Positions 1 to 4,984 of a stretch of DNA of 5,026 bases are shown here, one piece after another. This stretch comes from an uncultured Eubacteriales bacterium (GTDB taxonomy: Bacteria; Bacillota; Clostridia; Monoglobales; Monoglobaceae). The stretch is from contig CAJKNM010000099.1 in NCBI GenBank assembly GCA_905201285.1, positions 1-5,026 of the forward strand, given 5' to 3'. The translations under genes were made by a program, and so were the position numbers. The notes under the pieces are model-generated. The model did no database searches. It was not told where the DNA came from and saw only the letters and a list, made by a program, of their open reading frames with translations. Positions within the stretch are counted from its first letter, which is position 1; each line of letters opens with the position of its first letter.

Positions 1-51
1 CCCGCAACCACGGCTTGGGAAGCCGTTATTTTACCGCTGAACTATACCTGC
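1..51 (-). tRNA. tRNA-Gly, anticodon CCC (partial, 3' end outside window)
   Basis: Read on the minus strand, the sequence folds as the 5' part of a tRNA. It has a 7-nt acceptor strand GCAGGTA, then TA, a D arm starting GTTC with the GCGGTA-type loop, and a perfect 5-bp anticodon stem ACGGC/GCCGT. The 7-nt loop TTCCCAA puts CCC at positions 34-36, which reads the GGG glycine codon. A 5-nt variable region GGTTG and the first T-stem bases CGGG follow, and then the window ends. The remaining T arm, acceptor 3' strand and any CCA lie outside. The D stem is weak, with G-U, U-A and U-A pairs and one C-A mismatch. It lies 37 bp downstream of the adaptor gene's stop codon on the same strand, and I see no promoter with room to start just upstream of the mature 5' end. 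It may be co-transcribed or belong to a tRNA cluster to the left. Confidence 0.9.
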
Positions 52-57
52 GTATAT

Positions 58-90
58 AGTGATGACTGTTTAAGTCATCACTTTTATTTT
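58..90. terminator. Perfect 10-bp hairpin with T-rich tail on the plus side
   Basis: AGTGATGACT (58-67) and AGTCATCACT (73-82) form a perfect 10-bp stem with a 5-nt loop GTTTA. On the plus strand it is followed by TTTATTTT, the form of an intrinsic terminator for rightward transcripts entering from the left. On the minus strand it is preceded by the matching A-rich run and followed only by ATATACG, so it would be a weak intrinsic terminator for the adaptor gene, which stops at 89. It sits exactly between the adaptor gene and the tRNA. It may therefore act bidirectionally, or mark a processing or stability boundary in a shared transcript. The hairpin is certain; the direction of termination is inferred. 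Confidence 0.6.
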
Positions 91-1789
91 AAAGGCTGCT
101 GTTTTTAAGCATATTGTTCATTTGCTCCTCGACCTGTTTTTCTACCTTGCTGTCATCCTGACCGTCAGTCGATGAAGATGACTTATTGCTGTCTGACGAA
201 GAGCTTTTGTTGGTCGATTTCACAAATTCACCATTATTGGCCTTTGGGTTGAATACAACAACCTCGCCAACCTTCAATCCCGAAATAATCTGAACATTTG
301 TTCCGTCTGAGATTCCGTATTTAACACTTACCAATGAACAACCCTTCGGAACCTTAACCTCAGGATGGTCAAGCTGATTATCGACAGATTCGCTTATGTC
401 CTTATCACTTGTGTTATCATCATTCTTGACAAGAACAAGTGCGTTTTGACCGTCTGATTTAAGAAGTGCACCTTGCGGAACAGACGTTGCGCTGTTCGCG
501 GTATCAAGTATAACCTTTGCCTTAACTTTCATACCTGCCTTTAAATCCTCCGGGTCGGTAACAGCGACAGTTACGTCAAACATAACCTTTCCGTTTTCAT
601 CAGGCCGGCCTTCTACTCCGACAGAGCTGACCTCGCCCGAGAACTTTGTGTCGGGAATCGAGTCGGTTGTTACGGTGACCGGCTGACCTTTTTCTAATTC
701 TGAAATACGTGATTCGTCAACGCTGAATGTGAGTGAAAGCTTACTTGTGTCCAAAATAACCATCATAGGCTTATATGAGTTAGCGTCGCCGACATTGTCA
801 CCCGCCTTGTTGTTTTTTTCAATTATAACACCGTCAATCGGTGATTTAACAGTATATGCTTCAAGCTGTTTTTCCGCTGCCTGAACATCGATTTCGCTTG
901 TCTTTTTATCATATTTTGATGTATCCTTGCTCGATGATGCTCCGTTTAGCTTAACGCTTGCGATAAGCTGTCCGCTTGAAACGTTTCGTCCGACAGCTGC
1001 GCTTAAAATCGAAACCGAACCCGAAACATACGAAATAATAGGTGAGGTCGAGCCATCGCTTTTCTTTATCACACCAACCCGAGAACCGGCAGCAACGCTG
1101 CTTCCCTGTTTGATACTAAGGCTTTCTATCTTGCCCGCGTCAGATGCAATTATTCTTCCGGTGTCGGTCGAAACTGAACTTCCCGAACCGGAATCACTTG
1201 CTTTATTAAGCTCGTTCTTTGCACGTTCAACCGCAAGCTTCGCTTCTGTGTCGTCGAGCTTATATAAAACATCGCCTGCCGAAACTTTGTCACCGACTTC
1301 ATATTTGGACTCGGCAATCTTCCCCGATACAAGTGATACAATCTCGTATTTATCGCCCGAGGCAAGGACACCGTCAGCCTCCATAGTGCTGACAATATTC
1401 TCTTTTGCCGCGGCGTATTGAACATAATTCCTAAGCGGGTTTGCCATTTTTACCGCACCGTAACCGGCACCCGCAATAATAGCGGCGATAAGTATTACAC
1501 ATATGGCGATGGTTTGAACTCGGTTCTTTTTCGCGAGGTTTATAAGCTTTTGAAACCATCCTTCATCATCGGCGGATGAGTTTGTTTCCTCAAGCGCTTC
1601 TGAAATTTCTTCAGCGTTTAAAAGCTTTGTGCTTTGAAGATCCTCCTGAACTTCAAGTTCATTTGAATTTGAAGCGTTCTCCGATGGAGTATCATGGTCA
1701 GTACCGACTTCATCGGCCTGCTCATTGCCGCTGAAAAGCACGAAATCTTCAGGCTTTTCATTATCATTATTATCTTTTCGGAAAAACAT
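89..1789 (-). CDS. HlyD/MacA-like membrane fusion protein (efflux adaptor) with nested lipoyl-type repeats
   Basis: A 566-residue adaptor of the HlyD/MacA/RND-adaptor superfamily, whose members link an inner-membrane exporter (often a MacB-type ABC transporter) to the cell exterior. Residues 1-88 are acidic, polar and cytoplasmic, and about 91-115 form a single membrane anchor. Four lipoyl-type half-motifs (G-x-I/V ... G-x-x-V-x-x-G) follow, at about 155-180, 218-242, 256-280 and 319-347. A short helix near 181-196 and another near 298-311 stand where the usual long alpha-hairpin would be. Residues about 350-428 are the beta-barrel (SVDESRISELEKGQPV, then LKAGMKVKAKVIL) and about 433-522 the membrane-proximal domain (VPQGALL ... 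GLKVGEVVV). The tail is Ser/Asn-rich (524-541) and then charged and helical. The start is supported by GGAG (1798-1801), 8 nt upstream. It is divergent from the bofA-like gene, and no transporter gene is adjacent in the window. The family is secure; the cargo and partner are unknown. Confidence 0.88.
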   Translation of the reverse strand: MFFRKDNNDNEKPEDFVLFSGNEQADEVGTDHDTPSENASNSNELEVQEDLQSTKLLNAEEISEALEETNSSADDEGWFQKLINLAKKNRVQTIAICVILIAAIIAGAGYGAVKMANPLRNYVQYAAAKENIVSTMEADGVLASGDKYEIVSLVSGKIAESKYEVGDKVSAGDVLYKLDDTEAKLAVERAKNELNKASDSGSGSSVSTDTGRIIASDAGKIESLSIKQGSSVAAGSRVGVIKKSDGSTSPIISYVSGSVSILSAAVGRNVSSGQLIASVKLNGASSSKDTSKYDKKTSEIDVQAAEKQLEAYTVKSPIDGVIIEKNNKAGDNVGDANSYKPMMVILDTSKLSLTFSVDESRISELEKGQPVTVTTDSIPDTKFSGEVSSVGVEGRPDENGKVMFDVTVAVTDPEDLKAGMKVKAKVILDTANSATSVPQGALLKSDGQNALVLVKNDDNTSDKDISESVDNQLDHPEVKVPKGCSLVSVKYGISDGTNVQIISGLKVGEVVVFNPKANNGEFVKSTNKSSSSDSNKSSSSTDGQDDSKVEKQVEEQMNNMLKNSSL

Positions 1790-1805
1790 ATTACAATCTC
1801 CATTC

Positions 1806-1823
1806 TGTCGGCTTATACCGACA
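1806..1823. promoter_or_regulatory. Inverted repeat TGTCGG-N6-CCGACA in the adaptor leader
   Basis: A perfect 6-bp inverted repeat (1806-1811 and 1818-1823) with a 6-nt centre lies between the predicted adaptor transcription start (near 1846) and its GGAG site. In the mRNA the hairpin would end only 4 nt before the Shine-Dalgarno sequence. It could be an operator bound by a dimeric repressor or an RNA hairpin that tunes ribosome loading. The repeat is seen directly; the role is inferred. Confidence 0.45.
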
Positions 1824-1852
1824 AATCTTATATCTCTTAAATTATCTCGTTT

Positions 1853-1861
1853 ATTATATCA
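1853..1861 (-). promoter_or_regulatory. Extended -10 promoter for the adaptor gene
   Basis: On the minus strand TGATATAAT gives a perfect TATAAT -10 (1853-1858) preceded by the TGn extension. No good -35 is present at 16-18 bp, which is acceptable for an extended -10 sigma-A promoter. The expected start near 1846 leaves a leader of about 57 nt containing the inverted repeat at 1806-1823. Confidence 0.6.
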
Positions 1862-1913
1862 GATTTTTTCACTTTATATGTTAAAAAATTGTTAAATTAC
1901 TTATACTTTTATG

Positions 1914-1945
1914 TTACCGATAAATATAAAACCCGTTTTCGGTAA
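1914..1945. repeat. Inverted repeat TTACCGA-N18-TCGGTAA between divergent genes
   Basis: Perfect 7-bp arms at 1914-1920 and 1939-1945 are separated by 18 bp of AT-rich DNA. The core TACCGA also occurs at 1816-1821 inside the leader repeat of the adaptor gene. Three copies in the 213-bp divergent gap suggest a shared binding site for a regulator acting on the adaptor, the bofA-like gene or both. It could also be a weak RNA stem or chance, since the same hexamer occurs inside the adaptor coding region. Confidence 0.35.
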
Positions 1946-1965
1946 TAATTCGGCACAAGTATAAA

Positions 1966-1976
1966 TATACTATAAC
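1966..1976 (+). promoter_or_regulatory. Candidate -10 region for the bofA-like gene
   Basis: TATACT (1966-1971) and the overlapping TATAAC (1971-1976) lie 27-37 bp upstream of the start codon. No convincing sigma-A -35 is seen 16-18 bp upstream. TATACTAT resembles the sporulation sigma-E -10 consensus (CATACAnT, 6 of 8 positions by eye). That would suit a sporulation gene, but the -35 match is poor, so sigma assignment is only a suggestion. Confidence 0.3.
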
Positions 1977-2002
1977 AAACACTTGGACAAGGAGATTATC
2001 GT

Positions 2003-2269
2003 ATGAAAATTGACCCTGCCGTTATTCTCGCCGGACTTATGATGCTTTTTGTACTGTACATAATTTGCCGGATTTTTATAAAACCCATTAAATGGCTGCT
2101 TAAATTGATTCTAAACTGTGCTGTGGGATGTGCGGCAATGCTTTTGATAAACCGCATCGCGGCACCTCTCGGAATAAGCTTTGCCATAAATCCGCTTACC
2201 GCAATGATAAGCGGTGTCCTCGGTGCGCCGGGAATGGTAATGACTCTTGTTCTTCAAAGCATCTTATAG
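2003..2269 (+). CDS. bofA: BofA-family protein (pro-sigma-K processing inhibitor-like)
   Basis: An 88-residue integral membrane protein, the usual size for the BofA family. In Bacillus, BofA sits in the outer forespore membrane and, with SpoIVFA, holds the protease SpoIVFB inactive until pro-sigma-K should be cut. Hydrophobic segments are at about 6-27 and 32-55. The family signature is visible in N38, G42, N50 and the C-terminal stretch GISFAINPLTAMISGVLGAPG (57-77). The start is supported by GGAG at 1991-1994, 8 nt upstream of ATG. It stands alone, divergent from the adaptor gene, and its last 16 bp overlap the end of convergent prmC. In many Firmicutes bofA follows dnaX-recR, so this position is atypical. 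The family is well supported. Whether it inhibits a SpoIVFB-like protease here is not shown, because many clostridia lack that pathway. Confidence 0.88.
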   Translation: MKIDPAVILAGLMMLFVLYIICRIFIKPIKWLLKLILNCAVGCAAMLLINRIAAPLGISFAINPLTAMISGVLGAPGMVMTLVLQSIL

Positions 2270-3087
2270 CCTAAAACAACTCTGTCACGGTTTTCAATAT
2301 CCCTGATTATTTCAACATTACGATATCCGCCGTTTTTCATAAGCGCCGAAACCTCGGCGCCCTGGTCATATCCTATTTCAAAAGCAAGCAGACCGCCGTC
2401 TTTCAGTACGGCGGTTTTAATTATTCTTCGGTAGAAGTCAAGCCCGTCACCGCCGCCGTCAAGCGCAAGCCGAGGCTCAAAATCGCGAACTTTCTTATCG
2501 AGAGTACATAAAACATCGGTTTTTATGTACGGCGGGTTTGAAACGATACAGTTAGCCGCATCGGAAATGACATCCTTTGTCACATCTGCTGAAATAACGG
2601 TCACTCTGTCCGAAACGCCGCAAAGCTCTGCGTTTTGCTTTGAAACATCAAGAGCAACAGGCGAAATATCAGCGAGAAAGACCGATGCGTCATCTATGTA
2701 TTTAGCAAGGCTTATCCCTATACAGCCGCTTCCGCAGCACAGGTCATATATCAACGGATTTTTTTGGCTGTTAAGCCTGCTTATTACGGCTTCGACCAAA
2801 ATTTCGGTATCCGCACGCGGAATAAGAACCCCGTTTTTAACCTTAAAGCGAAGCGACATAAATTCACATTCGCCGACAACGTATTGAACGGGTTCGCCGC
2901 CTGCGACACGGGCGGCGTATCCGAGTATCTCTCTGTATGCGCTGTCAGAAACCTCGGCATCGCCCAGAATCAGCTGAGTTTTGTTTATGCCCAAAACCTT
3001 CATTATTAAAACCGAGGCATCTGTTGACGCTTCAGCGGAGGGGGATAGCATTGAAGTAATCTCTGCACGAAGCTCTCTGATCTTCAT
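2254..3087 (-). CDS. prmC: Peptide chain release factor N5-glutamine methyltransferase
   Basis: PrmC (HemK) uses S-adenosylmethionine to methylate the glutamine of the GGQ motif in RF1/RF2, which raises translation-termination efficiency in the cytoplasm. The 277 residues fit the family. There is an N-terminal helical domain (about 1-75), then VLIPRADTEILVE (87-99), SAM motif I DLCCGSGCIGISLA (115-128), the acidic D140 end of strand 2, the catalytic NPPY (184-187), and FEPRLALDGGGDGLDFYRR (203-221). Motif I has DLCCGSG where DLGTGSG is usual, a mild variant. I chose the ATG at 3087 because GGTGAG lies 6 nt upstream and MKIRELRAEI matches family N-termini. The longer in-frame start at 3171 lies inside the upstream gene. 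It follows the DUF1385 gene by 7 bp, with its ribosome site overlapping that gene's stop, so the two are probably translationally coupled. Confidence 0.96.
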   Translation of the reverse strand: MKIRELRAEITSMLSPSAEASTDASVLIMKVLGINKTQLILGDAEVSDSAYREILGYAARVAGGEPVQYVVGECEFMSLRFKVKNGVLIPRADTEILVEAVISRLNSQKNPLIYDLCCGSGCIGISLAKYIDDASVFLADISPVALDVSKQNAELCGVSDRVTVISADVTKDVISDAANCIVSNPPYIKTDVLCTLDKKVRDFEPRLALDGGGDGLDFYRRIIKTAVLKDGGLLAFEIGYDQGAEVSALMKNGGYRNVEIIRDIENRDRVVLGYKML

Positions 3088-3094
3088 ATGCGGC

Positions 3095-4120
3095 TCACCA
3101 CTTATCCTCTTCTTTGTTTTCGGGTATAACCGCCTTGAGTGCGGCGATTGCAACTTCAATCTGACTGTCATCGGGTTCGTTTGTGGTTATAAGCTGAAGC
3201 ATCATACCCGGTTTACTTATAATCCGGGTGACGATGTTATCGTATCTTCCGGCAAGTTTAATAATCTCATAAGAGATTCCGGCAACAATAGGAAGAAGAA
3301 GCAGACGGAGCAGCAGCCTTGTTATAACCCAGGGAAGGGCGGCGAGCGCGTGTCCGATCAGCGGAATAGCCGCAAATTTTTCGGCATCCCATGGAATGAT
3401 TGAGTATACGAGAATACTGATTATCATAACCAAAAGAAGAAAGCTTGTTCCGCAGCGCGGGTGAAGCCTTGATTGAGCTCTTACATTTTCTACCGTGAGG
3501 TCAAGACCTTTTTCATAACAAAATATCGATTTGTGTTCTGCACCGTGGTACATAAAGACGCGCTTGATGTCCTTTGTGAGTGACACCAGAAACAAATATG
3601 AGATAAATATTATGATTCTGACTATTCCTTCAACCAGAGTGAGTACAGGGGCGCTTTTAATAACGCCCTTTAAAAATCCGGTTATAAGTGCGGGGAGAAG
3701 AATAAACAACCCCACGCTTAAAATCAGTGAAATAAATACAGAGATGTAGATGACAACGTTCATCGCCTTCTCTGAATCAAGCTTTTTTTCGAGCCATGCT
3801 TCAAACTTCGACGGTTCTTGCTCGGTGGGATTTCCGTCCTCGTCAACATCTATAAACTGAGCCGAATACATAAGGGATTTAACACCTATAATCATCGAAT
3901 CTATAAAGTTTACACAGCCGCGTATAATCGGAAGCTTGACAAACTTCCCCGTTCTGACCTTACCGAGGGGCATATTGTCTATCACTATCTCACCGTCAGG
4001 CTTGCGGACAGCGGTAGCAACATTATGCGGCCCGCGCATCATTACGCCCTCCATAACCGCCTGGCCGCCTATAGATGTTTTATGTACGGCACAGTTGTTG
4101 TTTTTATCGTTATTTGCCAT
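3095..4120 (-). CDS. DUF1385 / YqhQ-like membrane protein
   Basis: A polytopic membrane protein of the DUF1385 family (YqhQ in Bacillus), whose biochemical role is not firmly established. From the chosen start (341 residues), hallmark motifs are SIGGQAVMEGVMMRGP (16-31), PIIRG (64-68), YHGAEHKSIFCYE (191-203), SRLHPRCGTSF (217-227) and, near the end, PGMMLQLITTNEPDDSQIEV (304-323). Membrane segments are at about 121-150, 159-181, 227-244 and one or two within 252-285. The HGAEHK and HPRCG motifs hold conserved His/Glu/Cys residues that could bind a metal or be catalytic, which is inference. Start choice: the ATG at 4156 coincides with the predicted transcription start, and the one at 4132 has AAAGGA only 1 nt away. 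The ATG at 4120 is 13 nt from AAAGGA, somewhat long but the best option. First gene of an operon with prmC. Confidence 0.92.
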   Translation of the reverse strand: MANNDKNNNCAVHKTSIGGQAVMEGVMMRGPHNVATAVRKPDGEIVIDNMPLGKVRTGKFVKLPIIRGCVNFIDSMIIGVKSLMYSAQFIDVDEDGNPTEQEPSKFEAWLEKKLDSEKAMNVVIYISVFISLILSVGLFILLPALITGFLKGVIKSAPVLTLVEGIVRIIIFISYLFLVSLTKDIKRVFMYHGAEHKSIFCYEKGLDLTVENVRAQSRLHPRCGTSFLLLVMIISILVYSIIPWDAEKFAAIPLIGHALAALPWVITRLLLRLLLLPIVAGISYEIIKLAGRYDNIVTRIISKPGMMLQLITTNEPDDSQIEVAIAALKAVIPENKEEDKW

Positions 4121-4161
4121 ATCAGCAATCATATCCTTTCTGAATTTCTGTAACATATTTT

Positions 4162-4190
4162 AGTATATCATATTGCTTAGGATATTTCAA
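4162..4190 (-). promoter_or_regulatory. Sigma-A promoter of the DUF1385-prmC operon
   Basis: On the minus strand TTGAAA (4185-4190), a 17-bp spacer and TATACT (4162-4167) match the sigma-A consensus closely, and a TGn extension precedes the -10. Transcription should start near 4155, leaving a leader of about 35 nt before the ATG at 4120. The promoter lies just after the tetR stop codon with no terminator between, so read-through from tetR is also possible. Confidence 0.75.
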
Positions 4191-4217
4191 TACATATTTT
4201 ATTAAATTTAATCGGCC

Positions 4218-4808
4218 TTACTGCGGCTCTGTGAGTGAGGCGATTGCGCTGAGTATCATATTTTCGGTGATTTTGGCCATTTTCCGCGGCGCTTCTTTCA
4301 TTCCGCCGTTCAGCCATGCGTCACAGATTCCGATACTTCCCATTTCGATGAAATGACACAGATACTCAAATTTAACCTTGTCTTTAATGTTTAGGTCAGA
4401 GTATATCCTCGCAACATATTTTTCGCGCAGTGTGATTTTAAGCTTGTCAACAAAGGCGGCATCACCGTTTTTTCCTATCAGGCTTTTGGCGAGAAGGCTG
4501 TTGTCCGCCAGAAACTCAAAAAGCTCTGTCAAAAAGGTGAGAAATGTTTCTTGTTCATACGATGGCTCATAATTGCTCACTATTTCATTGAATCGTTCAA
4601 ACGCCTCTGTTTCAAGCTTGTCGACCATATCATAAACATCGCGGTAATGAAGATAGAACGTTCCGCGGTTAATGTCAGAAAGCTCAGCAAGCTCTCGAAC
4701 GGTGATATTTTTAAGCGGCTTCTCTTCAAGCAAGGCCGCAAGGCTGTTAATCAGAAGTTTTTTTGTCTTTCGTATTCGTCTGTCCACTTTTTTACTTGCT
4801 TCACTCAT
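4218..4808 (-). CDS. TetR/AcrR-family transcriptional regulator
   Basis: A 196-residue regulator, the standard TetR size. The N-terminal DNA-binding domain spans about 10-60, with the helix-turn-helix ITVRELAELSDINRGTFYLHYRD (35-57) including the family-typical GTFY-x-HY recognition helix. The rest is all-helical and ligand-binding. The segment LIGKNGDAAFVDKLKITLRE (110-129) resembles the C-terminal domain found in many Firmicute TetR proteins near transporters. Start: AGGAG 9 nt upstream of ATG at 4808. It diverges from the gene starting at 4985, which is the classical layout for a TetR repressor and its target. A perfect 22-bp palindrome lies 21 bp upstream of the start codon and overlaps a candidate -10, implying autorepression. 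The ligand is unknown. Its stop is 97 bp upstream of the DUF1385 start, but that gene has its own promoter. Confidence 0.93.
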   Translation of the reverse strand: MSEASKKVDRRIRKTKKLLINSLAALLEEKPLKNITVRELAELSDINRGTFYLHYRDVYDMVDKLETEAFERFNEIVSNYEPSYEQETFLTFLTELFEFLADNSLLAKSLIGKNGDAAFVDKLKITLREKYVARIYSDLNIKDKVKFEYLCHFIEMGSIGICDAWLNGGMKEAPRKMAKITENMILSAIASLTEPQ

Positions 4809-4829
4809 AAATATTTTCTCCTGTTAGTC

Positions 4830-4851
4830 AACACTTTTTATAAAAAGTGTT
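4830..4851. promoter_or_regulatory. Perfect 22-bp palindrome, likely TetR operator
   Basis: AACACTTTTTA (4830-4840) is followed directly by its exact reverse complement (4841-4851). There is no loop sequence and no T-run in either direction, so it is not a typical terminator. Its size and perfect dyad suit a dimeric TetR-family repressor, and it covers the candidate tetR -10. A related half-element, AAAAGTG, recurs at 4863-4869. The palindrome is seen directly; its use as the operator is inferred. Confidence 0.7.
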
Positions 4852-4864
4852 CATTAATACACAA
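4837..4864 (-). promoter_or_regulatory. Candidate tetR promoter within the palindrome
   Basis: On the minus strand TTGTGT (4859-4864) and TATAAA (4837-4842) are separated by 16 bp. The -35 is only partly consensus. The -10 forms the centre of the 22-bp palindrome, so a bound repressor would block it. TATTAA (4854-4859) is an alternative -10 with a poorer -35. Confidence 0.4.
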
Positions 4865-4877
4865 AAGTGATTTAATT

Positions 4878-4932
4878 GGGTATTGAAATTTTTCGAAATA
4901 TTTATTATAATATATTAAATAGTATAATACCC
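4878..4932. repeat. Inverted repeat GGGTATT/AATACCC flanking the forward promoter
   Basis: Perfect 7-bp arms at 4878-4884 and 4926-4932 lie 41 bp apart. The left arm overlaps the -35 of the forward promoter and the right arm lies just past the expected start site. Arms placed this way could be two half-sites for a regulator or for DNA looping. Chance is also possible in AT-rich DNA, although the GGG/CCC core is conspicuous here. Confidence 0.35.
4883..4911 (+). promoter_or_regulatory. Sigma-A promoter of the divergent forward gene
   Basis: TTGAAA (4883-4888), a 17-bp spacer and TATAAT (4906-4911) match the sigma-A consensus closely. Transcription should begin near 4918, giving a leader of about 67 nt. 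A second TATAAT at 4923-4928 lacks a good -35. The promoter lies in the tetR divergent gap and is probably the repressor's target. Confidence 0.75.
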
Positions 4933-4938
4933 TATTTA

Positions 4939-4952
4939 TGGACAGTTGTCAA
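4939..4952. promoter_or_regulatory. Near-palindrome TGGACAGTTGTCAA downstream of the forward promoter
   Basis: GACA-GT-TGTC forms a 4-bp dyad on each side of a 2-bp centre, extended by an outer T/A pair with one mismatch. It lies about 20-35 bp downstream of the predicted start, where a bound repressor could block elongation. Its spacing differs from the 22-bp palindrome, so it may be a second operator type or chance. Confidence 0.3.
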
Positions 4953-4984
4953 TTATTTTTCAAGGAAAAGGAAAGGTGAAGAAT

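Noticed and set aside
53..58. TATATA on the minus strand as a tRNA promoter -10
   Set aside because: It ends 1 nt before the mature tRNA 5' end, so transcription would start inside the tRNA.
927..1421. 164-codon open frame on the plus strand
   Set aside because: It is antisense to the adaptor gene, has no ribosome binding site or recognisable domain, and its Ser/Thr/Leu-rich composition is typical of a shadow frame.
1618..1803. 61-codon minus-strand frame overlapping the adaptor start
   Set aside because: It is out of frame with the adaptor, has no recognisable domain, and the GGAG site is better placed for the adaptor ATG at 1789.
3088..3171. N-terminal extension of PrmC to an upstream ATG
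   Set aside because: It lies inside the DUF1385 gene, adds a basic, non-family sequence, and the ATG at 3087 has a well-spaced ribosome binding site.
4121..4156. Longer starts of the DUF1385 protein at 4156 and 4132
   Set aside because: The ATG at 4156 coincides with the predicted transcription start and lacks a ribosome site. At 4132 the AAAGGA is only 1 nt from the ATG.
4201..4217. AT-rich palindrome ATTAAATTTAAT after tetR as a terminator
   Set aside because: It has no GC pairs and no proper loop or T-run, so it is unlikely to stop transcription.
4830..4851. Palindrome as an intrinsic terminator
   Set aside because: No T-run follows on either strand and it lies in front of, not behind, the flanking genes.
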